From Bacteroidota bacterium (lineage in GTDB: Bacteria > Bacteroidota > Bacteroidia > AKYH767-A > JABDAW01), in assembly GCA_023251595.1 (NCBI GenBank), contig JAHEYM010000090.1, forward strand, positions 1-10,852: a DNA stretch of 10,852 nucleotides, in the 5' to 3' direction. Made by a program: the position numbers and the translations under genes. The notes below the pieces were generated by a model. The model did not search any database, was not told the origin of the DNA, and saw nothing but the letters and a program-made list of their open reading frames with translations. The number at the start of each line of letters is the position of its first letter. Positions within the stretch are counted from its first letter, which is position 1. Positions 1 through 6,037 of the stretch are shown in pieces.

Positions 1-24
1 ACAATCATGCGACAATAATTGCCA

Positions 25-1740
25 CTAACTCACCGCTCCCGGCACTCTTACATCTTTCAGATTGAGTTGGAGAGTGGTTTTTCCATTCCATTCGTTTTCT
101 TCGATTGTATAACAAATGTCGAAGGGAATTTGTTTGGAGATAAGGGGAAAAAATTCACCCAACTGAAAACCAATCGCGTCGAGCGAATTATCCATTCCGG
201 GTTCGCAGAGACTGAGTTTGAGGTGATTACTTCCAACAACACGACCATAGCCTTTGTCGAAAACCGCACTCGATTTAAAGATTGGTGCCATGTTACCCGG
301 TCCGAATGGCGCGAATTGTTTGAGTACTTTAAAGAAGCTTGGCGTGATGTCTTTTAACCTGATCTCGGCATCGATCTCAAATTCCTGTACCAGCATACGG
401 TCTTCGATGGTTGAAGAAACAACTTGTTCGAATTTGATTTGAAAGGCCGCTACATTTTCAACTTTCAGGGTGAGTCCCGCTGCATATTTATGACCGCCAA
501 ACTGTTCGAGCAGATCGCTGCAGGACTCGATGGCATTATAGATATCGAAGTCCTTTACAGAGCGCGCAGAACCCGTTGCCATCTGTTCGTTTCGAGTGAG
601 AATAACAGTAGGACGATAATATTTTTCGGTCAGACGTGAAGCCACAATTCCGATCACACCCTTGTGCCAGTCGGGACCAAAAAGCACGGTGGTTTTACGT
701 GTTTCGAAATTGAAATCGGCACGTATCATATCGAGCGCTTGTTCTGTGATGCTGAGATCGAGTGTGCGACGGTCGGCGTTTACAGAATTTATTCCGATAC
801 CGGCTGTCAATGCTTTTTCTTTAGTGTTGGTGATAAGAAGTTCGACAGCGGCTTTTGCATTTTCAATTCTTCCGGCAGCATTGAGACGTGGACCGATCAG
901 AAAAACCAGATCAGAAATAGTTAACACTTTTTTGTGATTATTCAGTTCAAGAATTGCCTGAATTCCGGGACGAGGTTTTTTGTTGAGTTCCCTGAGACCA
1001 TAATGCGCGAGTACCCTGTTTTCACCCGTAATAGGAACGATATCGGCAGCGATACTGATGGCGCAAAGATCAAGGTAGGGTTCGAGCTGAACGAAGGGAA
1101 TATTATGTCGCTGTGCAAAACCCTGTATCAGTTTGAAACCGATGCCACAACCTGAAAGTTCATCGTACGGATAATTACAATCGGCACGTTTGGGATCGAG
1201 AACAGCCGCAGCATTCGGGAGAGAGTCACCTGGCCGATGATGATCGCAAATAATAAAATCAATGTTTCGCTCATTGGCATAATCAACCTTTTCATTCGCT
1301 TTGATGCCACAGTCGAGCGCAACGATGAGCGAATACCCATTCTCTTTCGCGTAATCAATTCCGAGAAAAGAAATTCCATATCCCTCGGCATGACGGCATG
1401 GAAGATAGAACCCGACTTCACTATAAATCGATTTCAGAAAAGTGTACATCAATGCGACAGAAGTAGTACCATCGACATCGTAATCACCATAAACAAGAAT
1501 TTTTTCTTTGTTCATGATAGCGGCCTCGATTCGTTCGACTGCCTTGTCCATATCCTTCATCAGAAAAGGATCGTGTAGATGATTCAGATCGGGACGGAAG
1601 AAATTCCGTGCGTCATCGAAAGTTTCGATACCCCTTTGTGCAATCAGATTACACAGAATTGAACCGCAATTAAGCTGGTTCGAAAGATTTTCAACAAGGG
1701 CGGGGGAACCCTGTGATTTTAATACCCATCTTTTTTGCAT
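25..1740 (-). CDS. recJ: Single-stranded-DNA-specific exonuclease RecJ
   Basis: Cytoplasmic 5'-3' exonuclease on single-stranded DNA, used in recombinational and mismatch repair. Numbering from the ATG at 1740 (571 residues), the DHH-family motifs are all visible: GDYDVDG (about 85-91), VALDCGI (about 140-146), CDHH (165-168), the GPRLNAAGR stretch (283-291), GSARS (390-394) and the DHHA1 motif FGGHKYAAG (414-422), followed by a C-terminal OB-like region. The length matches ordinary bacterial RecJ. The frame remains open upstream to a TTG at 1773, but that codon lies inside a promoter-like TATCTTTG, and MQKRWVLK looks like a normal RecJ start, so 1740 is preferred. It is divergent from exbB and shows no damage. 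The family assignment is secure; the start is inferred. Confidence 0.96.
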   Translation of the reverse strand: MQKRWVLKSQGSPALVENLSNQLNCGSILCNLIAQRGIETFDDARNFFRPDLNHLHDPFLMKDMDKAVERIEAAIMNKEKILVYGDYDVDGTTSVALMYTFLKSIYSEVGFYLPCRHAEGYGISFLGIDYAKENGYSLIVALDCGIKANEKVDYANERNIDFIICDHHRPGDSLPNAAAVLDPKRADCNYPYDELSGCGIGFKLIQGFAQRHNIPFVQLEPYLDLCAISIAADIVPITGENRVLAHYGLRELNKKPRPGIQAILELNNHKKVLTISDLVFLIGPRLNAAGRIENAKAAVELLITNTKEKALTAGIGINSVNADRRTLDLSITEQALDMIRADFNFETRKTTVLFGPDWHKGVIGIVASRLTEKYYRPTVILTRNEQMATGSARSVKDFDIYNAIESCSDLLEQFGGHKYAAGLTLKVENVAAFQIKFEQVVSSTIEDRMLVQEFEIDAEIRLKDITPSFFKVLKQFAPFGPGNMAPIFKSSAVFDKGYGRVVGSNHLKLSLCEPGMDNSLDAIGFQLGEFFPLISKQIPFDICYTIEENEWNGKTTLQLNLKDVRVPGAVS

Positions 1741-1770
1741 GGTATGAAAAGTTAGAAAAAGAATAAGTGC

Positions 1771-1799
1771 CAAAGATAAGATGATTTGGTGAGAAACAA
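1771..1799 (-). promoter_or_regulatory. Bacteroidota-type promoter for recJ
   Basis: Read on the minus strand, TTG (1799-1797) is followed after 18 bases by TATCTTTG (1778-1771). This fits the Bacteroidota pattern of a TTG-containing -33 box and a TAnnTTTG -7 box. Transcription would begin near 1765, giving a leader of about 25 bases before the ATG at 1740 and excluding the upstream TTG start. The call rests on motif and spacing only. Confidence 0.6.
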
Positions 1800-1810
1800 G
1801 AAAAAGTTTG

Positions 1811-1833
1811 CCCCCCTGCCCCCCAAATGGGGA
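1811..1833. repeat. Solo C/G-rich intergenic repeat
   Basis: Two runs of C separated by TG are followed by a short A/T spacer and GGGGA; the inner CCCC (1821-1824) can pair with GGGG (1829-1832). The arrangement (C-run, TG, C-run, spacer, GGGGA) is the same as in each arm of the inverted pair at 9958-10095, so it looks like a single arm of the same family. It lies upstream of recJ. Confidence 0.5.
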
Positions 1834-1853
1834 TTAATTCATTTGTGCTGACT

Positions 1854-1974
1854 CATCCCTCACCCTCGATCCCTCACCCTCGATCCCTCTCCCATGGGGA
1901 GAGGGAAGTCCAACTCCCTTCTCGCTTTGGAGAAGGGTCGGGGATGAGGGAGGGAGAGGGATCGAGGGTGAGGG
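1854..1974. repeat. Large inverted repeat with internal hairpins
   Basis: The 23 bases at 1871-1893 are the exact reverse complement of 1952-1974. Within the left side the 14-mer CCCTCACCCTCGAT occurs twice in tandem (1857-1870 and 1871-1884). Between the long arms are two smaller hairpins: CCCTCTCCC/GGGAGAGGG (1885-1893 with 1897-1905, three-base loop) and CCCTTCTC/GAGAAGGG (1916-1923 with 1930-1937, six-base loop). It fills most of the gap between divergent recJ and exbB and resembles a non-coding dispersed element of the REP or MITE kind. Open frames across it are repeat translation, not genes. Its genomic copy number is unknown from here. Confidence 0.8.
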
Positions 1975-2005
1975 TTTCGATGCCGAGTGGCTTTGATATT
2001 ATTTT

Positions 2006-2013
2006 TAACTTTG
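2006..2013 (+). promoter_or_regulatory. Possible -7 element for exbB
   Basis: TAACTTTG fits the Bacteroidota TAnnTTTG -7 box and lies 23 bases before the exbB ATG, implying a leader of under 20 bases. No convincing -33 TTTG lies at the usual distance: the nearest TTTG (1992-1995) is too close, and the expected place falls just after the large inverted repeat. Tentative. Confidence 0.4.
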
Positions 2014-2036
2014 TAATAATCTCCTGATACAATTCT

Positions 2037-2927
2037 ATGAAAAGATTATTTTTATATCGACGATTAATACAATCATTTGAAACGATCTTCATATTAACCA
2101 TTTTGGTTTCCACAATTTCTTACGCGCAGCAGCCCGCGAAACCTGCTGCGCCCGCATCTACCGGACAAACGACAGCAGCACCAACCACTACATCATCGGC
2201 AACTTCTGTGGCACCGGCAAAACAATCATTTCACCAAATCATAAAACAAAAATTTATCGAAGGTGGTCCATTATATATGACGCCGATTTTATTGTGTTTT
2301 ATTTTTGGATTGGCGATCGTTATTGAACGAATGATTTATTTGCATTTATCGACTGTTAATACTGATAAACTTTTGGTGAAGATAGAAGAATCGCTACACG
2401 CAGGCGGACATGAAGCGGCGAAAGATATTTGCAGAAATACAAAGGGACCTGTTGCAAGTATTTTCTATCAGGGATTAGATCGCTCACCTGAGGGAATTGA
2501 TATCGTAGAAAAATCTTTGATCTCTTATGGCTCCGTACAGATGGGTTTAATGGAACGCGGATTAGTCTGGATCTCATTATTTATTTCGCTTGCGCCGATG
2601 CTCGGTTTCTTCGGAACGGTAGTGGGATTAGTGCAATCGTTTGAAGCCATTGAAGTGGCAGGCGATGTAACACCATCCTTGGTTGCGGGGGGAATAAAGG
2701 TAGCATTAATTACCACCATCGGCGGACTAATCGTCGCCATGATTTTACAGGTGTTTTATAATTATATAATTGCAAGAATCGATCGGTTGGTAAATGACAT
2801 GGAGAATTCTTCTATTTCATTGGTGGATATATTATTGCGGTACAACGCTTCGACAGGCTCAGCGACCGCAGGGACCGGATCAACCCTTCAACCTTTCAAC
2901 CCCTCAACAATAAAAGCAAACATTTAG
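2037..2927 (+). CDS. exbB: MotA/TolQ/ExbB proton channel family protein
   Basis: Inner-membrane channel subunit that, with ExbD, uses the proton gradient to drive TonB-dependent outer-membrane transport. The 296-residue protein has an N-terminal hydrophobic segment (about 12-30), a Pro/Ala/Thr-rich linker (31-62), a second helix (about 80-101), a cytoplasmic loop (about 102-175), and the two family-defining helices: one carrying APMLGFFGTVVGLVQSF (186-202), the other GGIKVALITTIGGLIVA (218-234). The extra N-terminal helix and linker are usual in Bacteroidota homologues. The last 26 or so residues (271-296) are low in hydrophobic content and encoded by repeat-like DNA, so the ancestral C-terminus probably ended near residue 270. 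The next gene begins 10 bases after the stop. The partner exbD genes are unusually distant, about 5.9 kb downstream. Confidence 0.93.
   Translation: MKRLFLYRRLIQSFETIFILTILVSTISYAQQPAKPAAPASTGQTTAAPTTTSSATSVAPAKQSFHQIIKQKFIEGGPLYMTPILLCFIFGLAIVIERMIYLHLSTVNTDKLLVKIEESLHAGGHEAAKDICRNTKGPVASIFYQGLDRSPEGIDIVEKSLISYGSVQMGLMERGLVWISLFISLAPMLGFFGTVVGLVQSFEAIEVAGDVTPSLVAGGIKVALITTIGGLIVAMILQVFYNYIIARIDRLVNDMENSSISLVDILLRYNASTGSATAGTGSTLQPFNPSTIKANI
2847..2908 (+). repeat. Repeat-derived 3' end of exbB
   Basis: The segment begins with GCTTCGACAGGCTCAGCGAC, a sequence I recognise as a common dispersed intergenic repeat in Bacteroidota genomes, and continues into a C/A/T-rich tract (2881-2908) with repeated CAACCYTTY-like units. 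It is read in frame as ASTGSATAGTGSTLQPFNPS, giving ExbB a non-conserved tail. Repeat identity comes from recognition and was not searched. Confidence 0.55.
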
Positions 2928-2937
2928 TGATCCAGCA

Positions 2938-3255
2938 ATGATAGATATATTATTATATGTGGCATACGGTCTTGGAGGGGTTGCATTAATATTTGCGATT
3001 ATCACACCGTTTTTATATTTACGCCAATCTCCTAAAAGAGTATTGGAATCGTTTATTATATTTGGTGTATTTGCGATCGTGTTTCTCGTTTGTTTTTTAA
3101 TTTCTTCGGGTGAAGTTTTACCAATTTATCATCAGTTTGGTGTATGGAAAATTCAATCTAAATTAATTGGCGCATCATTGATGACACTTTATTTCATCGG
3201 CGGGCTTTCCATATTGACATTAATCTTTACGGAAATATACAGGGCGTTCAAATGA
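2938..3255 (+). CDS. Small three-helix membrane protein of the ExbB/ExbD locus
   Basis: A 105-residue protein with three predicted membrane helices (about 5-27, 35-57 and 77-101) joined by short loops; the first loop carries RQSPKRV and the second a short polar stretch. No catalytic motif is visible. It starts 10 bases after exbB and is almost certainly co-transcribed with it. Bacteroidota exbB-exbD-exbD clusters often carry an uncharacterised membrane protein of about this size between exbB and the first exbD, and I take this to be that gene. A role as accessory subunit or assembly factor of the motor is inference; no function is known to me. The reading frame is intact and ends directly before the secreted-protein block. 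Confidence 0.8.
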   Translation: MIDILLYVAYGLGGVALIFAIITPFLYLRQSPKRVLESFIIFGVFAIVFLVCFLISSGEVLPIYHQFGVWKIQSKLIGASLMTLYFIGGLSILTLIFTEIYRAFK

Positions 3256-3283
3256 GTATTAATACTGTCCATAAGTATTACTT
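3255..3283. promoter_or_regulatory. Paired palindromes, candidate operator
   Basis: AGTATTAATACT (3255-3266) is a perfect 12-base palindrome. AAGTATTACTT (3273-3283) is an 11-base palindrome around a central T. Both contain AGTATTA, and the two copies are offset by 19 bases, about two helical turns. The second overlaps the first two bases of the -35-like TTGACT. Binding by a dimeric regulator is a reasonable inference, but AT-rich palindromes can also arise by chance. Confidence 0.4.
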
Positions 3284-3310
3284 GACTTTCATTGGGATTT
3301 AGCATATAAT
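3282..3310 (+). promoter_or_regulatory. Sigma70-like promoter for the secreted-protein block
   Basis: TTGACT (3282-3287) and TATAAT (3305-3310) are separated by 17 bases, which is the textbook spacing of the proteobacterial sigma70 promoter rather than the Bacteroidota TTTG/TAnnTTTG form. Transcription would start near 3317, about 19 bases before the ATG at 3336. No TAnnTTTG alternative lies at a suitable distance. Confidence 0.5.
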
Positions 3311-3335
3311 TACACTTCCTTTTATCATCTCCCCA

Positions 3336-4310
3336 ATGAAAAGAATAATACTTCTTTTCTGTATGTTGTTTTGTGCAGTAATGTCGGCACAGGTAAATCT
3401 TGTGCCTAACCCGAGTTTTGAGGACATGATAAGTTGTCCAATCACGATAAGTGAAATGTTCAAAGCTGATCATTGGCATACTTTCCGAAACACTCCGGAT
3501 TATTACCATACTTGTAATAATCCTATTAATGCAGTTGTAGGCGTCCCATACAACAACTTGGGTTTTCAATACCCACATTCAGGTTTAGCTCATGCTGGTA
3601 TTATAGCCTTTGATATAACCGGTTCCCCTCCAGCCCAAAGAGAGTATTTGGCTTCAGATTTAAACGGAGGTTCTTTAATTATAGGAGAACAATATTTCTT
3701 AACCTTTTGGGTGAGTTGGCTTGGTGTGCCAGGATTTGGCTTGGTAGTAAATAAATTAGGAGTGTCTGCGTCTACATCGAATTATTCTCAAATTGACCCA
3801 TTTCCAGTTACCAATAACCCGCTTGCTTATAGTGACTCATTTTATACGGATTCTTTGGGTTGGTCTCAAGTTAGATTAGCATTCGTTGCAGACTCCTCTT
3901 ATCAATATATAATTTTAGGGGATTTTTTTGATGATTTACACACCGATACGCTCCACCATGGTCAATTTAACTCTCACTGCTATTATTATATTGATGATGT
4001 TTGCCTATCGACCGATTCTGCATATTGCTCCACTTATAGACCTATAAGTACCGACGATACTCCAAATTGGAGAAATAAGCAGATTGTAGAAAATTCATTT
4101 GTTGACAATAATATATTAAATTTACAATTCGCGTCTTCAGAAGAAAAACAGATTTACATATTCTCATGTCTGGGGCAGATGATTTATCGCAACAATTCTA
4201 GTTCGAAACAGCTATCCATTCCCCTTCTTGAAAATAATTCAATTTTATTTGTAACCATTTATAGCCGTGATATATTTCAATCTATAAAAATTATTCATAT
4301 TAAACAATAA
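3336..4310 (+). CDS. Secreted PNPSFE-type protein with degenerate T9SS sorting domain (A1)
   Basis: A 324-residue exported protein of unknown function. It has a signal peptide ending near SAQ (about residue 19) and then the Bacteroidota signature NLVPNPSFE (21-29). The domain carries scattered Cys residues and conserved NTPDYY (52-57) and REYL (102-105) blocks, and closes with CYYYIDDVCLS (215-225), a strand typical of galactose-binding-like or carbohydrate-binding jelly-rolls. The last 70 or so residues (about 252-324) have the layout of a T9SS type A sorting domain (QIYIFSCLGQMIY and a lysine-rich final strand) but lack the usual PNP motif, so it is diverged. It is a paralogue of the gene at 5041 and ends four bases before the fibre-like reading frame at 4315, which suggests coupled expression. 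Carbohydrate or surface binding is inference from the fold. Confidence 0.8.
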   Translation: MKRIILLFCMLFCAVMSAQVNLVPNPSFEDMISCPITISEMFKADHWHTFRNTPDYYHTCNNPINAVVGVPYNNLGFQYPHSGLAHAGIIAFDITGSPPAQREYLASDLNGGSLIIGEQYFLTFWVSWLGVPGFGLVVNKLGVSASTSNYSQIDPFPVTNNPLAYSDSFYTDSLGWSQVRLAFVADSSYQYIILGDFFDDLHTDTLHHGQFNSHCYYYIDDVCLSTDSAYCSTYRPISTDDTPNWRNKQIVENSFVDNNILNLQFASSEEKQIYIFSCLGQMIYRNNSSSKQLSIPLLENNSILFVTIYSRDIFQSIKIIHIKQ

Positions 4311-4314
4311 TAAA

Positions 4315-4982
4315 ATGAAAAAACTCCTCATTCTCGCACTTTTGCTATTTTCTGCTTACCAGGCTCTGCCACAGGCAGATGCGTTGAGTCATTTTGCGAC
4401 TTTCCCCGCGTGGTATATAGGATGGGACAATTTATCCACAATCCCACTTGACATACAGCAAAATAACACGACGACTCCAGCGAACATCAATTTTTGGACG
4501 AACGGAACACAAAAGATGACTGTAGTAGGTTCTAGCGGGGTGACTGATAGTTATGTTGGGATTGGCACAGTTTCTCCATGGAACTTATTACATCTTGACG
4601 CAACAACACCTATCGATGTCTATTCCCAATTTACTAACTCAACAACAGGCAATGGAAGTGCCATTAAAGGATTTTTGGTTGGGGTAGATGCAAGTGGGAA
4701 TGCGATTCTTCATAGCAATTTTAATACGGGAAACATGAACTTTTATACAAACGGAACCCAATATATGACGATTTTAGGAACAGCGGGCTCTGCAGGATAT
4801 GTGGGATTGGCACAATCAATCCAAAATAATTGTTTGAGGTAAATGGTGCGATCGCAGCTCATAAAATTATTATTGGAAAAGAAAACGAGACTCAGGATTT
4901 AGTAGAATTAATTAATAAAATGCAAAAAGAGATTGATGAACTTAAAACACAATTGGTATTGATGCAAATAAATTCAAAATAA
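4315..4982 (+). pseudogene. Broken fibre-like protein gene (B1)
   Basis: The open frame runs only to the stop at 4840-4842 (175 residues). It encodes a signal peptide (LLILALLLFSAYQALPQA) and two copies of the unit NF-TNGTQ-MT...YVGIGT, also present once in B2. The second copy breaks down: compared with B2 and its own first copy, one base is missing at about 4801-4805. In the restored frame (codons from 4803) GIGTINPK is followed by TAA (4827-4829), where B2 has Gln; the frame then continues as LFEVNGAIAAHK, a coiled-coil-like tail with ELINKMQKEIDELKTQL, to a stop at 4980-4982. A frameshift and a nonsense codon lie within 30 bases. Even repaired (about 222 residues) it lacks the S74 and sorting domains of B2. 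A truncated product could still be made. Confidence 0.8.
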
Positions 4983-5040
4983 ATTAGGAGTTCTCTATAT
5001 TTTTACATATCATTACAAACGCATTCAGCCGACTCAGTTA

Positions 5041-6027
5041 ATGAAAATTAAAATACTCCCCTTTTTTCTATTTTTTTGTTTAACCCTCAAAGCTCAGGTT
5101 AACCTTGTGCCGAACCCGAGTTTTGAGAGTTATGACACATGTCCAAACACAGCTTCTCAAATCAGGTATGCTTTCCCTTGGTTTCAGCCAACTTTAGGAA
5201 CACCAGACTACCTAAATGGGTGCGCACTAATATCTTCTGAGTTTTCTGTTCCACAAAACCTTTTAGGATATCAAAATGCCAGAACAGGTTTTGGGTACGC
5301 CGGGTTCTATCTTTATTATTATACGAATAACCAGACGACCTACAGAGAATATATTGAATCTCCGCTCAATGACTCACTTGTTGCAGGTCGCAGATATTAT
5401 TTAAGATTATATCTATCTTTTTCGGATAGTTCGCGGACCGCCACAGATGCTTTCGGGGTTTGTTTTTCGCATGACAGTATTCTTACAACAAATTGGAATG
5501 AAATTTCTATAACACCACAAATACAAAATATATCTGGTAATTATTTAATAGACAGAGTAAACTGGATGTCGCTTTCCGGAGATTTTATTGCACAAGGAGG
5601 AGAGAAATTTATAACCATTGGCAATTTTAGGAATTACATAAATACGGACTCAATCTTCATTTCTGGGGGAGGGTTACAGACACAACCGGAATACAAAAAT
5701 GGATATTACTACATTGATGATATTTGTGTTTCAGATGACTCATTATTTTGCTATTCCTCTGTTTCTGTTGGCGGAAAAATTCCGCATCAGGATTTCTCCA
5801 TTTTCCCGAATCCAAGTAAAGGTAATCTCCATATATATGATAATAACATCACTAAACACCCATTATATTATCATTTGCTAATATACAACTCCGCAGGAAG
5901 AATAGTCTCCGAGAACTTTGTAAGCGAAGGTGACTTTCAAATAAATTATCTAAAATCAGGTTTATATCTTTTTAAAATCATTACTGAACGAGAAACAGTT
6001 AATAAAAAAATAATTATCTATCATTAA
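5041..6027 (+). CDS. Secreted PNPSFE-type protein with T9SS type A sorting domain (A2)
   Basis: A 328-residue paralogue of A1. The signal peptide ends near KAQ (residue 19) and is followed by the same NLVPNPSFE (21-29). Shared landmarks are GTPDYL (53-58), GYQNARTGFGYAG (76-88), YREYIESPL (101-109) and YYYIDDICVSDDS (222-234). The C-terminal domain (about 246-328) is a clear T9SS type A sorting domain: FSIFPNPSKGNLHI, LIYNSAGRIV, LKSGLYLFKI and a terminal KKIIIYH. The protein should pass the inner membrane by Sec and the outer membrane by T9SS, then be released or anchored to the surface. It starts 58 bases after the end of the B1 remnant and stops 10 bases before B2. The core resembles carbohydrate-binding jelly-rolls; the ligand is unknown. 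No clear promoter was seen in 4983-5040. Confidence 0.87.
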   Translation: MKIKILPFFLFFCLTLKAQVNLVPNPSFESYDTCPNTASQIRYAFPWFQPTLGTPDYLNGCALISSEFSVPQNLLGYQNARTGFGYAGFYLYYYTNNQTTYREYIESPLNDSLVAGRRYYLRLYLSFSDSSRTATDAFGVCFSHDSILTTNWNEISITPQIQNISGNYLIDRVNWMSLSGDFIAQGGEKFITIGNFRNYINTDSIFISGGGLQTQPEYKNGYYYIDDICVSDDSLFCYSSVSVGGKIPHQDFSIFPNPSKGNLHIYDNNITKHPLYYHLLIYNSAGRIVSENFVSEGDFQINYLKSGLYLFKIITERETVNKKIIIYH

Positions 6028-6037
6028 AACAAAAAGC

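Noticed and set aside
19..1578. Several plus-strand open frames opposite recJ
   Set aside because: All lie antisense within a fully motif-supported RecJ gene and show no recognisable protein features.
1741..1773. Upstream extension of recJ to a TTG start
   Set aside because: The TTG lies within the TATCTTTG promoter element, transcription would begin downstream of it, and MQKRWVLK at 1740 looks like a normal RecJ N-terminus.
1857..1884. CRISPR-like tandem repeat
   Set aside because: It is only two directly adjacent 14-base copies with no spacers and no cas genes.
1827..2113. Open frames on both strands across the inverted repeat
   Set aside because: They translate the repeat arms (SPSLIPDPSP-like low-complexity peptides), have no supported start, and one overlaps exbB on the opposite strand.
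3189..3578. 129-residue minus-strand open frame
   Set aside because: It crosses the promoter region and lies antisense to the small membrane protein and A1, which have clear signal peptide and membrane features.
4798..4830. Programmed -1 frameshift in B1
   Set aside because: There is no slippery heptamer at TAT GTG GGA, and a TAA follows eight codons into the shifted frame, so recoding would not give a long product.
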